Origin: Candidatus Nomurabacteria bacterium
GTDB taxonomy: Bacteria > Patescibacteriota > Saccharimonadia > Saccharimonadales > UBA7683
Assembly (NCBI GenBank): GCA_020631895.1
Contig: JACKGR010000002.1
Location: 1-64,000 of the forward strand
Reading direction: 5' to 3'
DNA: 64,000 nucleotides
Part shown: positions 43,120 through 51,874 of the stretch, piece after piece
Layout of the letters: each line of letters opens with the position of its first letter
How positions within the stretch are numbered: the stretch's first letter is position 1
Program-made: the position numbers and the translations under genes
Notes under the pieces: model-generated
The model's input: only the letters and a program-made list of their open reading frames with translations
The model's database searches: none
What the model was told of the DNA's origin: nothing

Positions 43120-44121
43120 ATGACGATAAATAAAAGAATTTCAAAAAAGCCCTATAGTATGAAATTGTTAACTAAATGCCCGTTTTGCCAAGGTAGGCTG
43201 AATAGTAAATATGATAATCTGAAGGACAGGCTTGATACAACTAACGAAACTTTTTCATTTTCCGAGTGCAGTAGTTGTCATATGGGTATGTTGAATCCTA
43301 CCTTGATTGGCGACGCCTCAAGTTTTTACCCTACAAACTATTTATCTGAAGAACAGGATTCCAAGAAATCAACTAGCCGTAAAGGGTTTGATCTTGAGAA
43401 GTGGTACAGGTACAATCAGTATAAGTTCGACTTTAAATTACTAGAAAGATCAACAGGGATTACATTAGGAAGGGCATCTTCATATGTAGATATTGGATGT
43501 GGTAGTGGTGAGCGTGTAACATTTGTAAGCGAGCAGGGTTGCAAAGAAGCTTACGGTGTAGATAAATTTGATTTTGCAAAAATTAAATCTAAGGCGGAAG
43601 CTAGCATCATAAATTCTGATATTTTGGAATATAAACCTGCAAAAAAAATAGAGATTACCTCACTATTTCACGTACTCGAGCATTTAGAGAATCCTCACCA
43701 AATTCTTACGCATTTACAAAAACACGTGGTAAAGAAGGACGGACATTTAATAGTTCAAATCCCCAACTACCATTCTTTCGAGAGACACATTTTTAGAGAA
43801 AAATGGTACGGACTAGATGTTCCCAGACATTTGTGGCAATACAATGAAAAGTCAATCAGGAAGCTGCTAGAAGATTCAGGTTTTAAGGTTAATTCAGTTT
43901 TTCAGCTTGGTGCTCCATTACACCCTGTAACATTGGTGCCGTCGATGTTCAAGGAATTAGATGTGCAGCGAATTTGGGTGAATCGGTCACACGGTGATTC
44001 TTATAAAAAATTGATGATGCTCTTATGGGCGTTTCTAACGGTCTTGACTATACCTCTTGCTCTGGTTCAGAACCTATTCAAGAGGTCATCCATGCTAACT
44101 GTAGTAGCTTCAAAAAAATAG
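43120..44121 (+). CDS. SAM-dependent methyltransferase with N-terminal zinc finger
   Basis: A 333-residue protein. Four cysteines (C20, C23, C50, C53) form a CPFC...CSSC zinc-ribbon; the methyltransferase core has motif I YVDIGCGSGE (121-130) and HVLEHLENPHQIL. The C-terminal end is hydrophobic (LLWAFLTVLTIPLALVQNLF), suggesting membrane attachment. Relatives in polysaccharide clusters methylate sugars or cap glycan ends. An AAGG-like site precedes the ATG at 43120. Confidence 0.87.
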   Translation: MTINKRISKKPYSMKLLTKCPFCQGRLNSKYDNLKDRLDTTNETFSFSECSSCHMGMLNPTLIGDASSFYPTNYLSEEQDSKKSTSRKGFDLEKWYRYNQYKFDFKLLERSTGITLGRASSYVDIGCGSGERVTFVSEQGCKEAYGVDKFDFAKIKSKAEASIINSDILEYKPAKKIEITSLFHVLEHLENPHQILTHLQKHVVKKDGHLIVQIPNYHSFERHIFREKWYGLDVPRHLWQYNEKSIRKLLEDSGFKVNSVFQLGAPLHPVTLVPSMFKELDVQRIWVNRSHGDSYKKLMMLLWAFLTVLTIPLALVQNLFKRSSMLTVVASKK

Positions 44122-44124
44122 TAA

Positions 44125-44496
44125 CTATTTTTTGATGAATTTTTCGTCTCTGGAGAGTCTTATAGAAAGTTCCTGATGAAGATCTTGTACGCGTTTTTCG
44201 AGATTTTGGAGCTTTATTCTTGAGCGATTAGACATGAATAGAACCACAATAATGCCTGTTATTTGCACAACATCAAATAAACTTAAAGGTTCAGTTTGGG
44301 TTAGATCATTTGTAAAAAGAAACTCGTATATTGGACCCGCAAATACCAATCCCAGAAGAATAGCTATCCAAATTATAGTTTGACCGATATACTTTCTAAA
44401 AGAAAGTTTGCCGAGTTTAAAATTTACAAGATTTCCGAGTAAAGCCGCGATTATTAGAGGTGCATTAAGTAATATTAGGATTAAATATCTACTCAC
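44125..44496 (-). CDS. DUF2304-like three-helix membrane protein
   Basis: A 123-residue protein with three membrane helices and a C-terminal charged coiled coil (NRSRIKLQNLEKRVQDLHQELSIRL). This layout and its position directly behind a DPM1-type transferase (eight-base overlap) match DUF2304 proteins, thought to assist polyprenyl-phosphate sugar synthesis or flipping. Confidence 0.75.
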   Translation of the reverse strand: MSRYLILILLNAPLIIAALLGNLVNFKLGKLSFRKYIGQTIIWIAILLGLVFAGPIYEFLFTNDLTQTEPLSLFDVVQITGIIVVLFMSNRSRIKLQNLEKRVQDLHQELSIRLSRDEKFIKK

Positions 44497-45196
44497 TCAG
44501 TAACTCCACAATTCTTCTAGTAATAAGATTTCTTATTATATTAATAGCGTTCCAATTATTTTGCCCCTTGCTCATAGAATATTCTGTATATATTGCCTTT
44601 ATTGGAAATTCATCAATTTTTAGTCCTAGCTGATTTGCCCTCCAGAGCATTTCACTAGCAAATTCATAACCACTGGTTCGCCATTTGAGCCTAGTCAATG
44701 CACGTTTTGAGAATATACGTAGTCCAGATTGCGAATCTGTCACTTTAACGTTAAATACCAGATATGTTATGATGCTTAAACCTTTATTCCCTAGGATTTT
44801 CACCTTAGACATGCCATCAGTATTAACAAGCCTGCTGCCAATTAGAAGATCCGCATCGTTCTTCTTTAGCTCTTCAATGCCCTTTACAACGTCTTTGGGC
44901 GAATGCTGTCCATCAGCATCCATAGTAACTGCAATATCAAAGTTATTTCTTTCCGCGTAACTTAGGCCGGTTGCGGTCGCCCCGCCCGCACCTGTGTTTA
45001 GTATGTGATTTATTACATTGGCATCTGATGCTTCAGCTAGTTTTGAGGTATCATCGCTAGATCCGTCGTTGACAATAACAATTTCAAACGCGTGCTTTTC
45101 TTTTTTTAAAGCCGATCTTACATCATCAATAACTCCAGTAATTGTCGTAGCTTCATTGAAAGCTGGAATAATTATACAAATGTTATTCTTGGTCAT
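44489..45196 (-). CDS. DPM1-like polyprenyl-phosphate glycosyltransferase (GT2)
   Basis: A 235-residue soluble GT-A enzyme: NICIIIPAFNEATTITGVIDDV, FEIVIVNDGSSDDTSKLAE, TGAGGATATGLSYA, the metal-binding VTMDADGQHSPKDV, and LLIGSRLVN. It lacks C-terminal membrane helices, as in dolichol-phosphate mannosyltransferase-like enzymes that pair with a separate membrane partner (here the DUF2304 gene). It would load a sugar onto undecaprenyl phosphate for the GT-C proteins nearby. Confidence 0.9.
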   Translation of the reverse strand: MTKNNICIIIPAFNEATTITGVIDDVRSALKKEKHAFEIVIVNDGSSDDTSKLAEASDANVINHILNTGAGGATATGLSYAERNNFDIAVTMDADGQHSPKDVVKGIEELKKNDADLLIGSRLVNTDGMSKVKILGNKGLSIITYLVFNVKVTDSQSGLRIFSKRALTRLKWRTSGYEFASEMLWRANQLGLKIDEFPIKAIYTEYSMSKGQNNWNAINIIRNLITRRIVELLSE

Positions 45197-45198
45197 AT

Positions 45199-46062
45199 TT
45201 AATTTCTCAGCAGTCCGTTTAGGTATTTTCCATAGCCACTTTTTACAAGAGGTTCAGCGATGCTTTTAAGCTGAGTATCGCTAATCCATCCGTTCTTCCA
45301 CGATACCTCCTCTGGACAACCAAGTTTAAGCCCAGTGCGCTTTTCAACCACTCTAATGTATTCACTTGCGTCATTCATACTCTCAAATGTACCTGTATCT
45401 AACCAGGCAGATCCACGGTCCATTATCTGGACTTTCAGCTTGCCTCTTTTCAAATATTCTTCATTAACAGTTGTAATTTCAAGCTCTCCACGATCGCTTG
45501 GCTTTATATTTTTTGCGATTTCAATCACGTTATTATCATAATAGTATAGTCCAACAACTGCGTGATTTGATTTCGCTATCTGTGGCTTCTCTTCGATAGA
45601 GAGGGCATTCATTTCACTGTCAAATTCTACGACTCCATAACGCTCAGGGTCAGATACTTGATAAGCAAAAACTATACCGCCATTCGGGTCGGTACATTGC
45701 TGTAATGATTCGTCCAGGTCGCTCCCATGAAAGATATTGTCTCCGAGAACCAGAGCGACTTTGTCGTCTCCAATAAAATCTTCCCCGATAATAAAAGCTT
45801 GTGCTAGACCGTCAGGAGAAGGCTGCACTGCATACTGCAAGCTGATACCCCATTCAGAACCATCACCAAGTAGACGCTCGAACTGATCTCTGTCTTGGGG
45901 TGTTGTAATGATTAGAATATCCTTAATACCTGACATCATTAATGTGCTGAGAGGATAATAAACCATCGGCTTATCATAAATGGGCATAAGTTGCTTAGAA
46001 ATGCCTTTTGTAATTGGATATAGCCGTGAACCTGACCCGCCTGCTAAAATTATCCCCTTCAT
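45199..46062 (-). CDS. rfbA: Glucose-1-phosphate thymidylyltransferase
   Basis: 287 residues, the usual length, from the ATG at 46062: MKGIILAGGSGSRLYPITKG with the GxGxRL-x-P-x-T-K nucleotide motif, SKQLMPIYDKPMVYYPLSTLM, YAVQPSPDGLAQAF, VALVLGDNIFHG, and WLDTGTFESM. It makes dTDP-glucose from Glc-1-P and dTTP, the first step to dTDP-rhamnose and related sugars. A TTG six codons upstream is ruled out by the TATACT between them. It is followed within three bases by the DPM1-like gene. Confidence 0.95.
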   Translation of the reverse strand: MKGIILAGGSGSRLYPITKGISKQLMPIYDKPMVYYPLSTLMMSGIKDILIITTPQDRDQFERLLGDGSEWGISLQYAVQPSPDGLAQAFIIGEDFIGDDKVALVLGDNIFHGSDLDESLQQCTDPNGGIVFAYQVSDPERYGVVEFDSEMNALSIEEKPQIAKSNHAVVGLYYYDNNVIEIAKNIKPSDRGELEITTVNEEYLKRGKLKVQIMDRGSAWLDTGTFESMNDASEYIRVVEKRTGLKLGCPEEVSWKNGWISDTQLKSIAEPLVKSGYGKYLNGLLRN

Positions 46063-46070
46063 ATCTGTAT

Positions 46071-46076
46071 AGTATA
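46071..46076 (-). promoter_or_regulatory. rfbA: Candidate rfbA -10 (TATACT)
   Basis: TATACT on the minus strand, eight bases before the rfbA ATG; no Shine-Dalgarno. It fixes the start at 46062. Confidence 0.5.
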
Positions 46077-46134
46077 TCAAATTTAGTCTCTGGAGTTGAA
46101 TTATTTTTAAAAATGGACTAGGTTAATACTAAAT

Positions 46135-46617
46135 ATGAGTCCAACTGATAAAGTAGTTTGGTTTACGGAAAATGAATATTCGAAGATACTGGATGGCCTT
46201 GTAATTGTATGTGTTGATACCGTTGTCTACGACTCTGAAGGACGCGTTCTGCTCGGTTTAAGAAATAAACAACCAATTAAGGGGTGGTGGATATTCGGTG
46301 GTAGAATGCGGGCTAACGAATCATTCACTGAGGCAGCCAAAAGGGGTCTAATGCGAGAGTTATCTATCAGGACAACACAAGAGCCTAAGATTGTTGGATA
46401 TTATGATCTTAGATGGGATACTCGTGAAGAAGCTCCGAGTAGTAATGGCTGCCATGTTCTGCTTGTTGCAATGAAGTACAAATTAGACTCATCAATCAGC
46501 ATTAATCAGATTGATTCGAGTCACGAAGAGATAAGATGGTTTAGTCAAGAAGAGCTAAGGTCAGAAAATTTAAATGACTATCTAAATTCTGTTTTGAAGG
46601 ATGCCAATCTATTTTAA
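46135..46617 (+). CDS. Nudix hydrolase of the GDP-mannose mannosyl hydrolase type
   Basis: A 160-residue protein. The Nudix box GGRMRANESFTEAAKRGLMREL (from G55; E62, R70) has the form G-x5-E-x7-R but lacks the following Glu of ordinary Nudix boxes, as in GDP-mannose mannosyl hydrolase. The flanking WWIFGGR and the tail SSHEEIRWFSQEEL also fit. It would hydrolyse GDP-mannose or a GDP sugar, limiting or redirecting flux near the GME-like enzyme. Alone between rfbA and rfbB, opposite in strand. Confidence 0.8.
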   Translation: MSPTDKVVWFTENEYSKILDGLVIVCVDTVVYDSEGRVLLGLRNKQPIKGWWIFGGRMRANESFTEAAKRGLMRELSIRTTQEPKIVGYYDLRWDTREEAPSSNGCHVLLVAMKYKLDSSISINQIDSSHEEIRWFSQEELRSENLNDYLNSVLKDANLF

Positions 46618-46689
46618 TCAGTTTAGAAGTAAGAGTTAACGGCTTCAAAAAGAGCTAGTTTATAAGCTTTGCTTAAAATGTAGCCACGA

Positions 46690-47688
46690 TCACCTACCCA
46701 GTTCCTTGTATTTAGCTTCGGTTGCCTCTTTCTGAGGCCTCCACCAGTCCTCGTTTTCGGTATACCACTGAATTGTATCTTTAAGACCTGCCTCAAAATC
46801 AGTATACTTTGGTGTCCAGCCAAGCTCTTTTTGTATCTTCGAGGCATCAATCGCGTATCTCATGTCGTGGCCAGGCCGATCATTTACATGCTCTAACCAA
46901 CCCGTATCTTTACCCATAAATTTTAGTATAAGATTGAAAACTTCGAGATTATTTTTTTCACCATTTGCTCCGATCATATAAGTTTCACCAATCTTACCGT
47001 GCTCTAGTATGGCAAGCACGGCTGAGCTGTGATCCTCCGTGTGAATCCAATCCCGGACATTCTCGCCTGAACCATATAACTTTAACTTCTCTCCCGATAT
47101 AATATTGGTAATTTGCCTCGGTATCATCTTCTCAACATGTTGATATGGGCCATAGTTATTTGAGCAATTTGATAATGTTGCCCGTACGTCAAAAGATCTA
47201 ACCCAAGCTCTAACAAGTAAATCTGAACCCGCCTTTGTGCTGGAGTAGGGACTTGATGGATTGTACGGGGTTGACTCAGTGAACTTTGCTGGGTCATCTA
47301 ACTCTAAGTCTCCGTAAACCTCATCAGTCGAGATGTGGTGTAGTCGTTTTTTGTGTTTCCTGACAGCTTCTAGTATCGTGTATGTACCTACAATATTTGT
47401 ATCTAAGAATGGCCGTGGATTATCAAGTGAATTATCGTTATGCGACTCAGCAGCAAAGTGAACAACAGCGTCATGGTCTTTTACAAGCGAGTCGACTAGC
47501 TCTTCGTCGCAGATATTGCCAACTATAAGTTTGACGCGTGACTCATCAAGTCCAGGTAGATTGCTTTTGTTGCCAGCATAAGTTAACACATCTAGAATTG
47601 TTATCTGCCAATCTGGCCGCTCTTTGTATATGTATTGAACAAAATTTGATCCTATAAAGCCTGCGCCACCGGTTACAATAATTCTCAT
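46690..47688 (-). CDS. rfbB: dTDP-glucose 4,6-dehydratase
   Basis: 332 residues from the ATG at 47688 (MRIIVTGGAGFIGSNFV), preferred over one three codons earlier because the AAAGGAG site is then ten bases away rather than one. Motifs: GGAGFIG (7-13), HFAAESHNDNS, HISTDEVYGDLE and YSSTKAGSD (Tyr-x3-Lys), NNYGPYQ. It converts dTDP-glucose to the 4-keto-6-deoxy sugar. RfbC and RfbD needed for dTDP-L-rhamnose are not seen in the window. Confidence 0.95.
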   Translation of the reverse strand: MRIIVTGGAGFIGSNFVQYIYKERPDWQITILDVLTYAGNKSNLPGLDESRVKLIVGNICDEELVDSLVKDHDAVVHFAAESHNDNSLDNPRPFLDTNIVGTYTILEAVRKHKKRLHHISTDEVYGDLELDDPAKFTESTPYNPSSPYSSTKAGSDLLVRAWVRSFDVRATLSNCSNNYGPYQHVEKMIPRQITNIISGEKLKLYGSGENVRDWIHTEDHSSAVLAILEHGKIGETYMIGANGEKNNLEVFNLILKFMGKDTGWLEHVNDRPGHDMRYAIDASKIQKELGWTPKYTDFEAGLKDTIQWYTENEDWWRPQKEATEAKYKELGR

Positions 47689-47762
47689 TTGGAACATTCT
47701 CCTTTTTCTTTATTAATTATACTACCAGATCAATATTATTCTCTAATCAAATCTCCAGGTTT

Positions 47763-47780
47763 TATGATGAAACCATCATA
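47763..47780. repeat. Small inverted repeat upstream of the cytidylyltransferase gene
   Basis: TATGATG and CATCATA pair perfectly around an AAAC loop in the 192-base spacer between the divergent rfbB and cytidylyltransferase-like genes. It could be an operator; nothing else is evident in that spacer besides the -10 at 47869. Confidence 0.3.
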
Positions 47781-47868
47781 TACCGAGCTAAGCGTTATAT
47801 ATCTTGAAATGCCAAAGAAAAAATTGTTATTTTGTCTTTGACATGCAAAAAACAGAGGTAATCTTTGA

Positions 47869-47874
47869 TACAAT
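47869..47874 (+). promoter_or_regulatory. Candidate -10 (TACAAT) of the cytidylyltransferase-like gene
   Basis: TACAAT ends six bases before the ATG at 47881. No ribosome site is present, so a leaderless transcript is likely. Confidence 0.45.
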
Positions 47875-47880
47875 AGCTAC

Positions 47881-48333
47881 ATGAAAAGAGTTATTGTCAG
47901 CGGCTATTTCAACCCACTACATGGAGGTCACTTAGATATGCTAGATGCGGCACGTCTGCTTGGTGACTACCTTATAGTTATCGTCAATAACGATAAACAA
48001 CAAATACTTAAGAAGGGTAAAATAATTCTAGAAGAAACAAACCGCATGCGTCTAGTAAGATCACTCCGACTTGTAGATGAGGCGATTTTGTCCATCGATG
48101 AAGATCCCGGTCAAGCACTTACCCTGCGTGAAGTTAGATCGCTCTACCCTAATGACGAGTTGATATTTGCTAATGGCGGGGATAGAGATCCCACTAAGCA
48201 CGCTTTGCCGGAGAATGAGTCACAGTCGTGCACCGACTGCAACATAAGGACGGTCTTCGGTGTTGGCAGTCACGAAGTTGAGAAACGAGATTCTTCTTCA
48301 CGAATTAACCAAGCTACCGGTAAAGAGACCTAA
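47881..48333 (+). CDS. Nucleotidylyltransferase of the cytidylyltransferase fold
   Basis: A 150-residue protein with the HxGH motif at 14-17 (GYFNPLHGGHLDML), the phosphate-binding VIVNNDKQQILKK, and a modified C-terminal SSSR motif (RDSSSRI) in place of the usual ISSTxxR. This family attaches CMP or AMP to phosphorylated small molecules such as glycerol-3-phosphate, ethanolamine phosphate or heptose phosphate. The substrate here is unknown. It precedes ugd by 168 bases that hold no clear gene. Confidence 0.82.
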   Translation: MKRVIVSGYFNPLHGGHLDMLDAARLLGDYLIVIVNNDKQQILKKGKIILEETNRMRLVRSLRLVDEAILSIDEDPGQALTLREVRSLYPNDELIFANGGDRDPTKHALPENESQSCTDCNIRTVFGVGSHEVEKRDSSSRINQATGKET

Positions 48334-48501
48334 AAAAATACTACCAACGGCTTTAATAGAAGTGCAGCTGAAGTTAATACTATGCATTTTTATTGCTAAC
48401 AGGAAAAGCATATATAAAAGTTTGAGAAATCGTAAACTCAAACAATCAAACTTATTATCACGTGATATTATAGAAAACATCAGCTATCAGAGAGGTTTTT
48501 T

Positions 48502-49815
48502 GTGAAGATTGCAGTTGTTGGAACAGGCTATGTTGGTTTGGTGACCGGCACTTGTTTTGCCGAAATGGGCAATGATGTAACTTGTGTTGATATTGATGAG
48601 TCTAAAATCAGGTCAATGCAAGAGGGGATAATTCCTATATACGAGCCGGATCTAGATGTAATTTTTAAACATAATATAAAAGAGGGCAGACTTAGCTTCA
48701 CTACTAGATTAGAAGAAGGAATTGAAGACGCGGAGATTATCTTTTTAGCACTTCCTACCCCGCCGGGCGAGGATGGTTCAGCTGACTTATCCTACATTTT
48801 AAATGTCTCTAAAGACCTAGGCCCGCTACTTAAAAAGTACGCGGTTATTGTAGATAAAAGCACAGTACCAGTTGGAACTTCAGAAAAAGTTAAAGATGAG
48901 CTAGCAAAGACGGCCAAGGTTAATTTTGATGTTGTATCTAATCCAGAGTTTCTTCGAGAGGGTTTTGCAGTCGCAGATTTTATGAAGCCAGACCGAATTG
49001 TAGTGGGCACTAGCTCAAAAAAAGCAGAAGAAGTGATGAAAAATCTCTATGAGCCTTTTGTAGTTCAGGGAGCCAAGCTCTTTGTGATGGATTCTCGTTC
49101 AGCAGAGATGACAAAATATGCAGCTAACTCATTCTTGGCCACCAAAATAAGTTTTATGAATGAGGTCGCAAACTTATGCGAGTTAACTGGCGCCGATGTT
49201 GATGCAGTACGGCTTGGAGTCGGATCAGATGCGCGTATTGGAGACAGGTTTTTGTATCCAGGCATAGGTTATGGGGGGAGTTGTTTTCCTAAAGACGTAA
49301 AAGCACTTGTTAAAACTGCAAAAGATCATGATTACGACTTTCAGATTCTAGGCGCCGTTGAGAAAGTAAACGATAATCAAAAGTTGAAACTAGTAGTGAA
49401 GATTCAAAATTACTATAAAAATGATCTAAAAGGAAAGAAATTTGCACTATGGGGACTAGCGTTCAAGCCAGATACTGATGATATTAGAGAAGCTCCGGCT
49501 TTAGAAATTATTAGACAGCTCATTGAGTCAGGGGCTTCGGTGGTGGCTTACGATCCTGAGGCAGTCCCCAATACAAAAAAGTACTTTGGTGTTAAAGCCG
49601 GTCTTGATTTTGTAGAAGATGAATACGAGGCTCTCTCCAATGCTGATGCGTTGGTAATTGCGACAGAGTGGTCACAGTTCAGGGCCCCAGATTTTGTATT
49701 AATAAAATCAAAACTAAAGTCAGCAACAATATTCGACGGTAGAAATCTATACAACCCCGCGGTAATGGAGGACAAGGGATTTCATTATGAGAGCATAGGT
49801 AGAGCCACGGTATAA
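48502..49815 (+). CDS. ugd: UDP-glucose 6-dehydrogenase
   Basis: 437 residues from a GTG with an AGAGAGG site eight bases upstream. It shows MKIAVVGTGYVGLVTGTCFAEMGNDV (NAD fold), LPTPPGEDGSADL, STVPVGTSEKV, NPEFLREGFAVADFMKPDRIVVG and the catalytic YPGIGYGGSCFPKDVKAL, all standard. It oxidises UDP-glucose to UDP-glucuronate, fed by the GalU enzyme at the end of the window. Confidence 0.95.
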   Translation: MKIAVVGTGYVGLVTGTCFAEMGNDVTCVDIDESKIRSMQEGIIPIYEPDLDVIFKHNIKEGRLSFTTRLEEGIEDAEIIFLALPTPPGEDGSADLSYILNVSKDLGPLLKKYAVIVDKSTVPVGTSEKVKDELAKTAKVNFDVVSNPEFLREGFAVADFMKPDRIVVGTSSKKAEEVMKNLYEPFVVQGAKLFVMDSRSAEMTKYAANSFLATKISFMNEVANLCELTGADVDAVRLGVGSDARIGDRFLYPGIGYGGSCFPKDVKALVKTAKDHDYDFQILGAVEKVNDNQKLKLVVKIQNYYKNDLKGKKFALWGLAFKPDTDDIREAPALEIIRQLIESGASVVAYDPEAVPNTKKYFGVKAGLDFVEDEYEALSNADALVIATEWSQFRAPDFVLIKSKLKSATIFDGRNLYNPAVMEDKGFHYESIGRATV

Positions 49816-49860
49816 GTATGGCTCTCAGTGTTTGTATCTGACGTGGTAGACTATTAGGTA

Positions 49861-50940
49861 ATGGAACAGATAAAATCTGCGATAAAATGGCTGCTTTCTA
49901 TTGGGCCGATTAGACGTGTATATAACTTTGTGATGCGCGGTCTGGCAAAGCTTGGTGCCTTGAATCGTATAACAAGTACTTTGTACTATATCCCATCATT
50001 TTTAACGTTCAACAGGGAGCAGTTCGCGGTTCTAAGAGGCCGTAGGGCGTACTACACAAACTTAAAGAAGACTCGAGATAGTAGGGCGGAGCTTCGACGC
50101 AACGTTCATAGGCTCGAGAAGGCGCTATTGATGAGGCCAAGGAGAGATATTTTTGCAAAAGACTACATTGGTGAAACAGTTGAGTTTTATCTCAGAGCAG
50201 TTAATGAAGTGAGCAGTAGCGTTGATGAGAGCGAGCTCGTTTGGGCGCAAAACGTACTTAGCGAATATTTTAAAGCGATTAGTATACCTGACAAAGTTGT
50301 TGATAAAGCCAGGGCAGATTTTGAGACTACAACATTCTCCCCTTATGAAGTTGATAAAGTACCTTATGAGAGGGGTGTGCCAAAAACTCCAATATCCTAC
50401 GATGATTTTCTGGCACTATCTAAACAGCGCCGATCAGTCCGCTGGTTCCTTCAGAAAAAAGTACCCCGAAAACTAGTTGATCAAGCACTGTTGATAGCTC
50501 GCCAAGCGCCGTCTGCATGTAATCGCTTGCCCTATGAGTACAAAATATTTGACGATCCAAAACTGGTTCAAAAAGTAGCTAGTCTACCTTTTGGGTCTGC
50601 CGGGTATAGGCAAAACATACCTATGATTGCTGTCATTGTCGGCAAACTAGATAGCTACTTTAGCCCGCGTGATCGTCATGGAATTTATATTGATGCCTCA
50701 TTATCGGCTATGTCATTTATGTTCGCGCTCGAGACCTTAGGATTAGCTTCAAGTGTCATCAACTGGCCAGACTTTGAACCTTTAGAGCGCAAGATGCAAA
50801 AGACTCTAGGATTAAAAACCGAGGATAGGCCAGTAATGCTAATAGCAATTGGTTACTCTGATCCAAAAGGCAAGGTTGCCTACTCACAGAAGAAAGACTT
50901 AAAAGTTTTGAGGTCGTATAATGAGATTAAGAATGACTAA
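49861..50940 (+). CDS. Nitroreductase-family protein with long N-terminal extension
   Basis: A 359-residue protein. Residues about 1-170 are a basic helical extension (LLSIGPIRRVYNFVMRGL..., LRGRRAYYTNLKK, RNVHRLEKALLMRPRRDIF) not found in simple nitroreductases. The C-terminal half is the FMN-binding fold: SKQRRSVRWFLQKKVPRKLVDQALLIARQAPSACNRLPYEY and the glycine segment LETLGLASSVINWPDFEPLE. It starts a four-gene overlapping operon with a pyruvyl transferase, so it probably modifies a glycan precursor redox-wise or recycles flavin. A TAGACT hexamer lies eight bases before the ATG. Confidence 0.82.
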   Translation: MEQIKSAIKWLLSIGPIRRVYNFVMRGLAKLGALNRITSTLYYIPSFLTFNREQFAVLRGRRAYYTNLKKTRDSRAELRRNVHRLEKALLMRPRRDIFAKDYIGETVEFYLRAVNEVSSSVDESELVWAQNVLSEYFKAISIPDKVVDKARADFETTTFSPYEVDKVPYERGVPKTPISYDDFLALSKQRRSVRWFLQKKVPRKLVDQALLIARQAPSACNRLPYEYKIFDDPKLVQKVASLPFGSAGYRQNIPMIAVIVGKLDSYFSPRDRHGIYIDASLSAMSFMFALETLGLASSVINWPDFEPLERKMQKTLGLKTEDRPVMLIAIGYSDPKGKVAYSQKKDLKVLRSYNEIKND

Positions 50941-51874
50941 GAAGATATATAAGCAAATTCGAAAAATACTCCCATTTATTATTGTGGCACTGACTGTCTT
51001 CTTTTTTGCTCGTGCGTTAGGCAAAAACTGGAGCGAAGTTCAGCAGATATCATTTACTCCAAATCTAAATAGCGCAATTGGAGTGCTTTGTCTGATGGCC
51101 TCAGTTTTAGTTTCGGGGATTCTTTGGGCGAGAATACTCAACAAACTAGTCAAAGACAGTCATATTGGTTGGATTGACGGAGTACGAATCCATACAGCGT
51201 CATGGCTACTGAAATATATCCCCGGACAAGCAGGATCTTATTTAAACAAGCTTTCTTGGGGAGTTAAGAAGGGTTATAGCAAAAAAGCACTGACAAACTC
51301 CTTTATCTACGAGAACGCTCTACTTCTGTTTGCGTCTATCATTATCTCGGTACCAGTGGTACTGACAGTATTAAGTAGTCGTTTTACTGATAATTTAACT
51401 TTGTTTGCACCGCTTCTGATTGCCGTTCCGCTAGTGATGGTTCTCCATCAAAATACATTCTTTAAAGTCACAAATTTTATTTTTAAGAAGCTTAAAAACC
51501 AGACTATTAGCAAGGATCTATTCCTAAGAACCGAGCAGATTGCATTTTTACAACTCGAGTTTTTGGTACCAAGACTTCTGACTGGAGCAGGATTTGTTTG
51601 GATCGCCACTTCTCTCGTTCAAGTAGCACCAGCCGACTATCTGCCACTCGCGGTTATTTATATATTGGCTGGTGTTGTAGGTCTACTGGCAATATTTGTA
51701 CCAAGTGGACTTGGAGTTAGAGAGGCCGTGATTGTTCTACTTGCTAGTGCTTATATGTCACCGGCTCAGGCAATTGTTGTTTCAATCGCGGCCAGATTTT
51801 ACGCAACTATAGCCGATTTACTTCTTGCTGGAGTATATCTTGTACTGAATAAAGGCAGGATCAACCAACAGTGA
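50921..51874 (+). CDS. Lysylphosphatidylglycerol synthase/AglD-type transmembrane protein
   Basis: A 317-residue protein with about eight hydrophobic helices and the family signature FVPSGLGVREAVIVLLAS near the C-terminus, plus KYIPGQAGSYLNKLSWGVKKG. Proteins of this family include lipid flippases and AglD/MprF membrane parts. It overlaps the nitroreductase gene by 20 bases in another frame (or eight if the second ATG at 50933 is used) and the next gene by four. Confidence 0.85.
   Translation: MRLRMTKKIYKQIRKILPFIIVALTVFFFARALGKNWSEVQQISFTPNLNSAIGVLCLMASVLVSGILWARILNKLVKDSHIGWIDGVRIHTASWLLKYIPGQAGSYLNKLSWGVKKGYSKKALTNSFIYENALLLFASIIISVPVVLTVLSSRFTDNLTLFAPLLIAVPLVMVLHQNTFFKVTNFIFKKLKNQTISKDLFLRTEQIAFLQLEFLVPRLLTGAGFVWIATSLVQVAPADYLPLAVIYILAGVVGLLAIFVPSGLGVREAVIVLLASAYMSPAQAIVVSIAARFYATIADLLLAGVYLVLNKGRINQQ

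Noticed and set aside
48260..48505. 81-codon frame overlapping the cytidylyltransferase end and the spacer before ugd
   Set aside because: Half of it is antiphase to a real gene, and the rest is Lys/Leu/Arg-rich without homology that I recognise; spacer 48334-48501 left unannotated.
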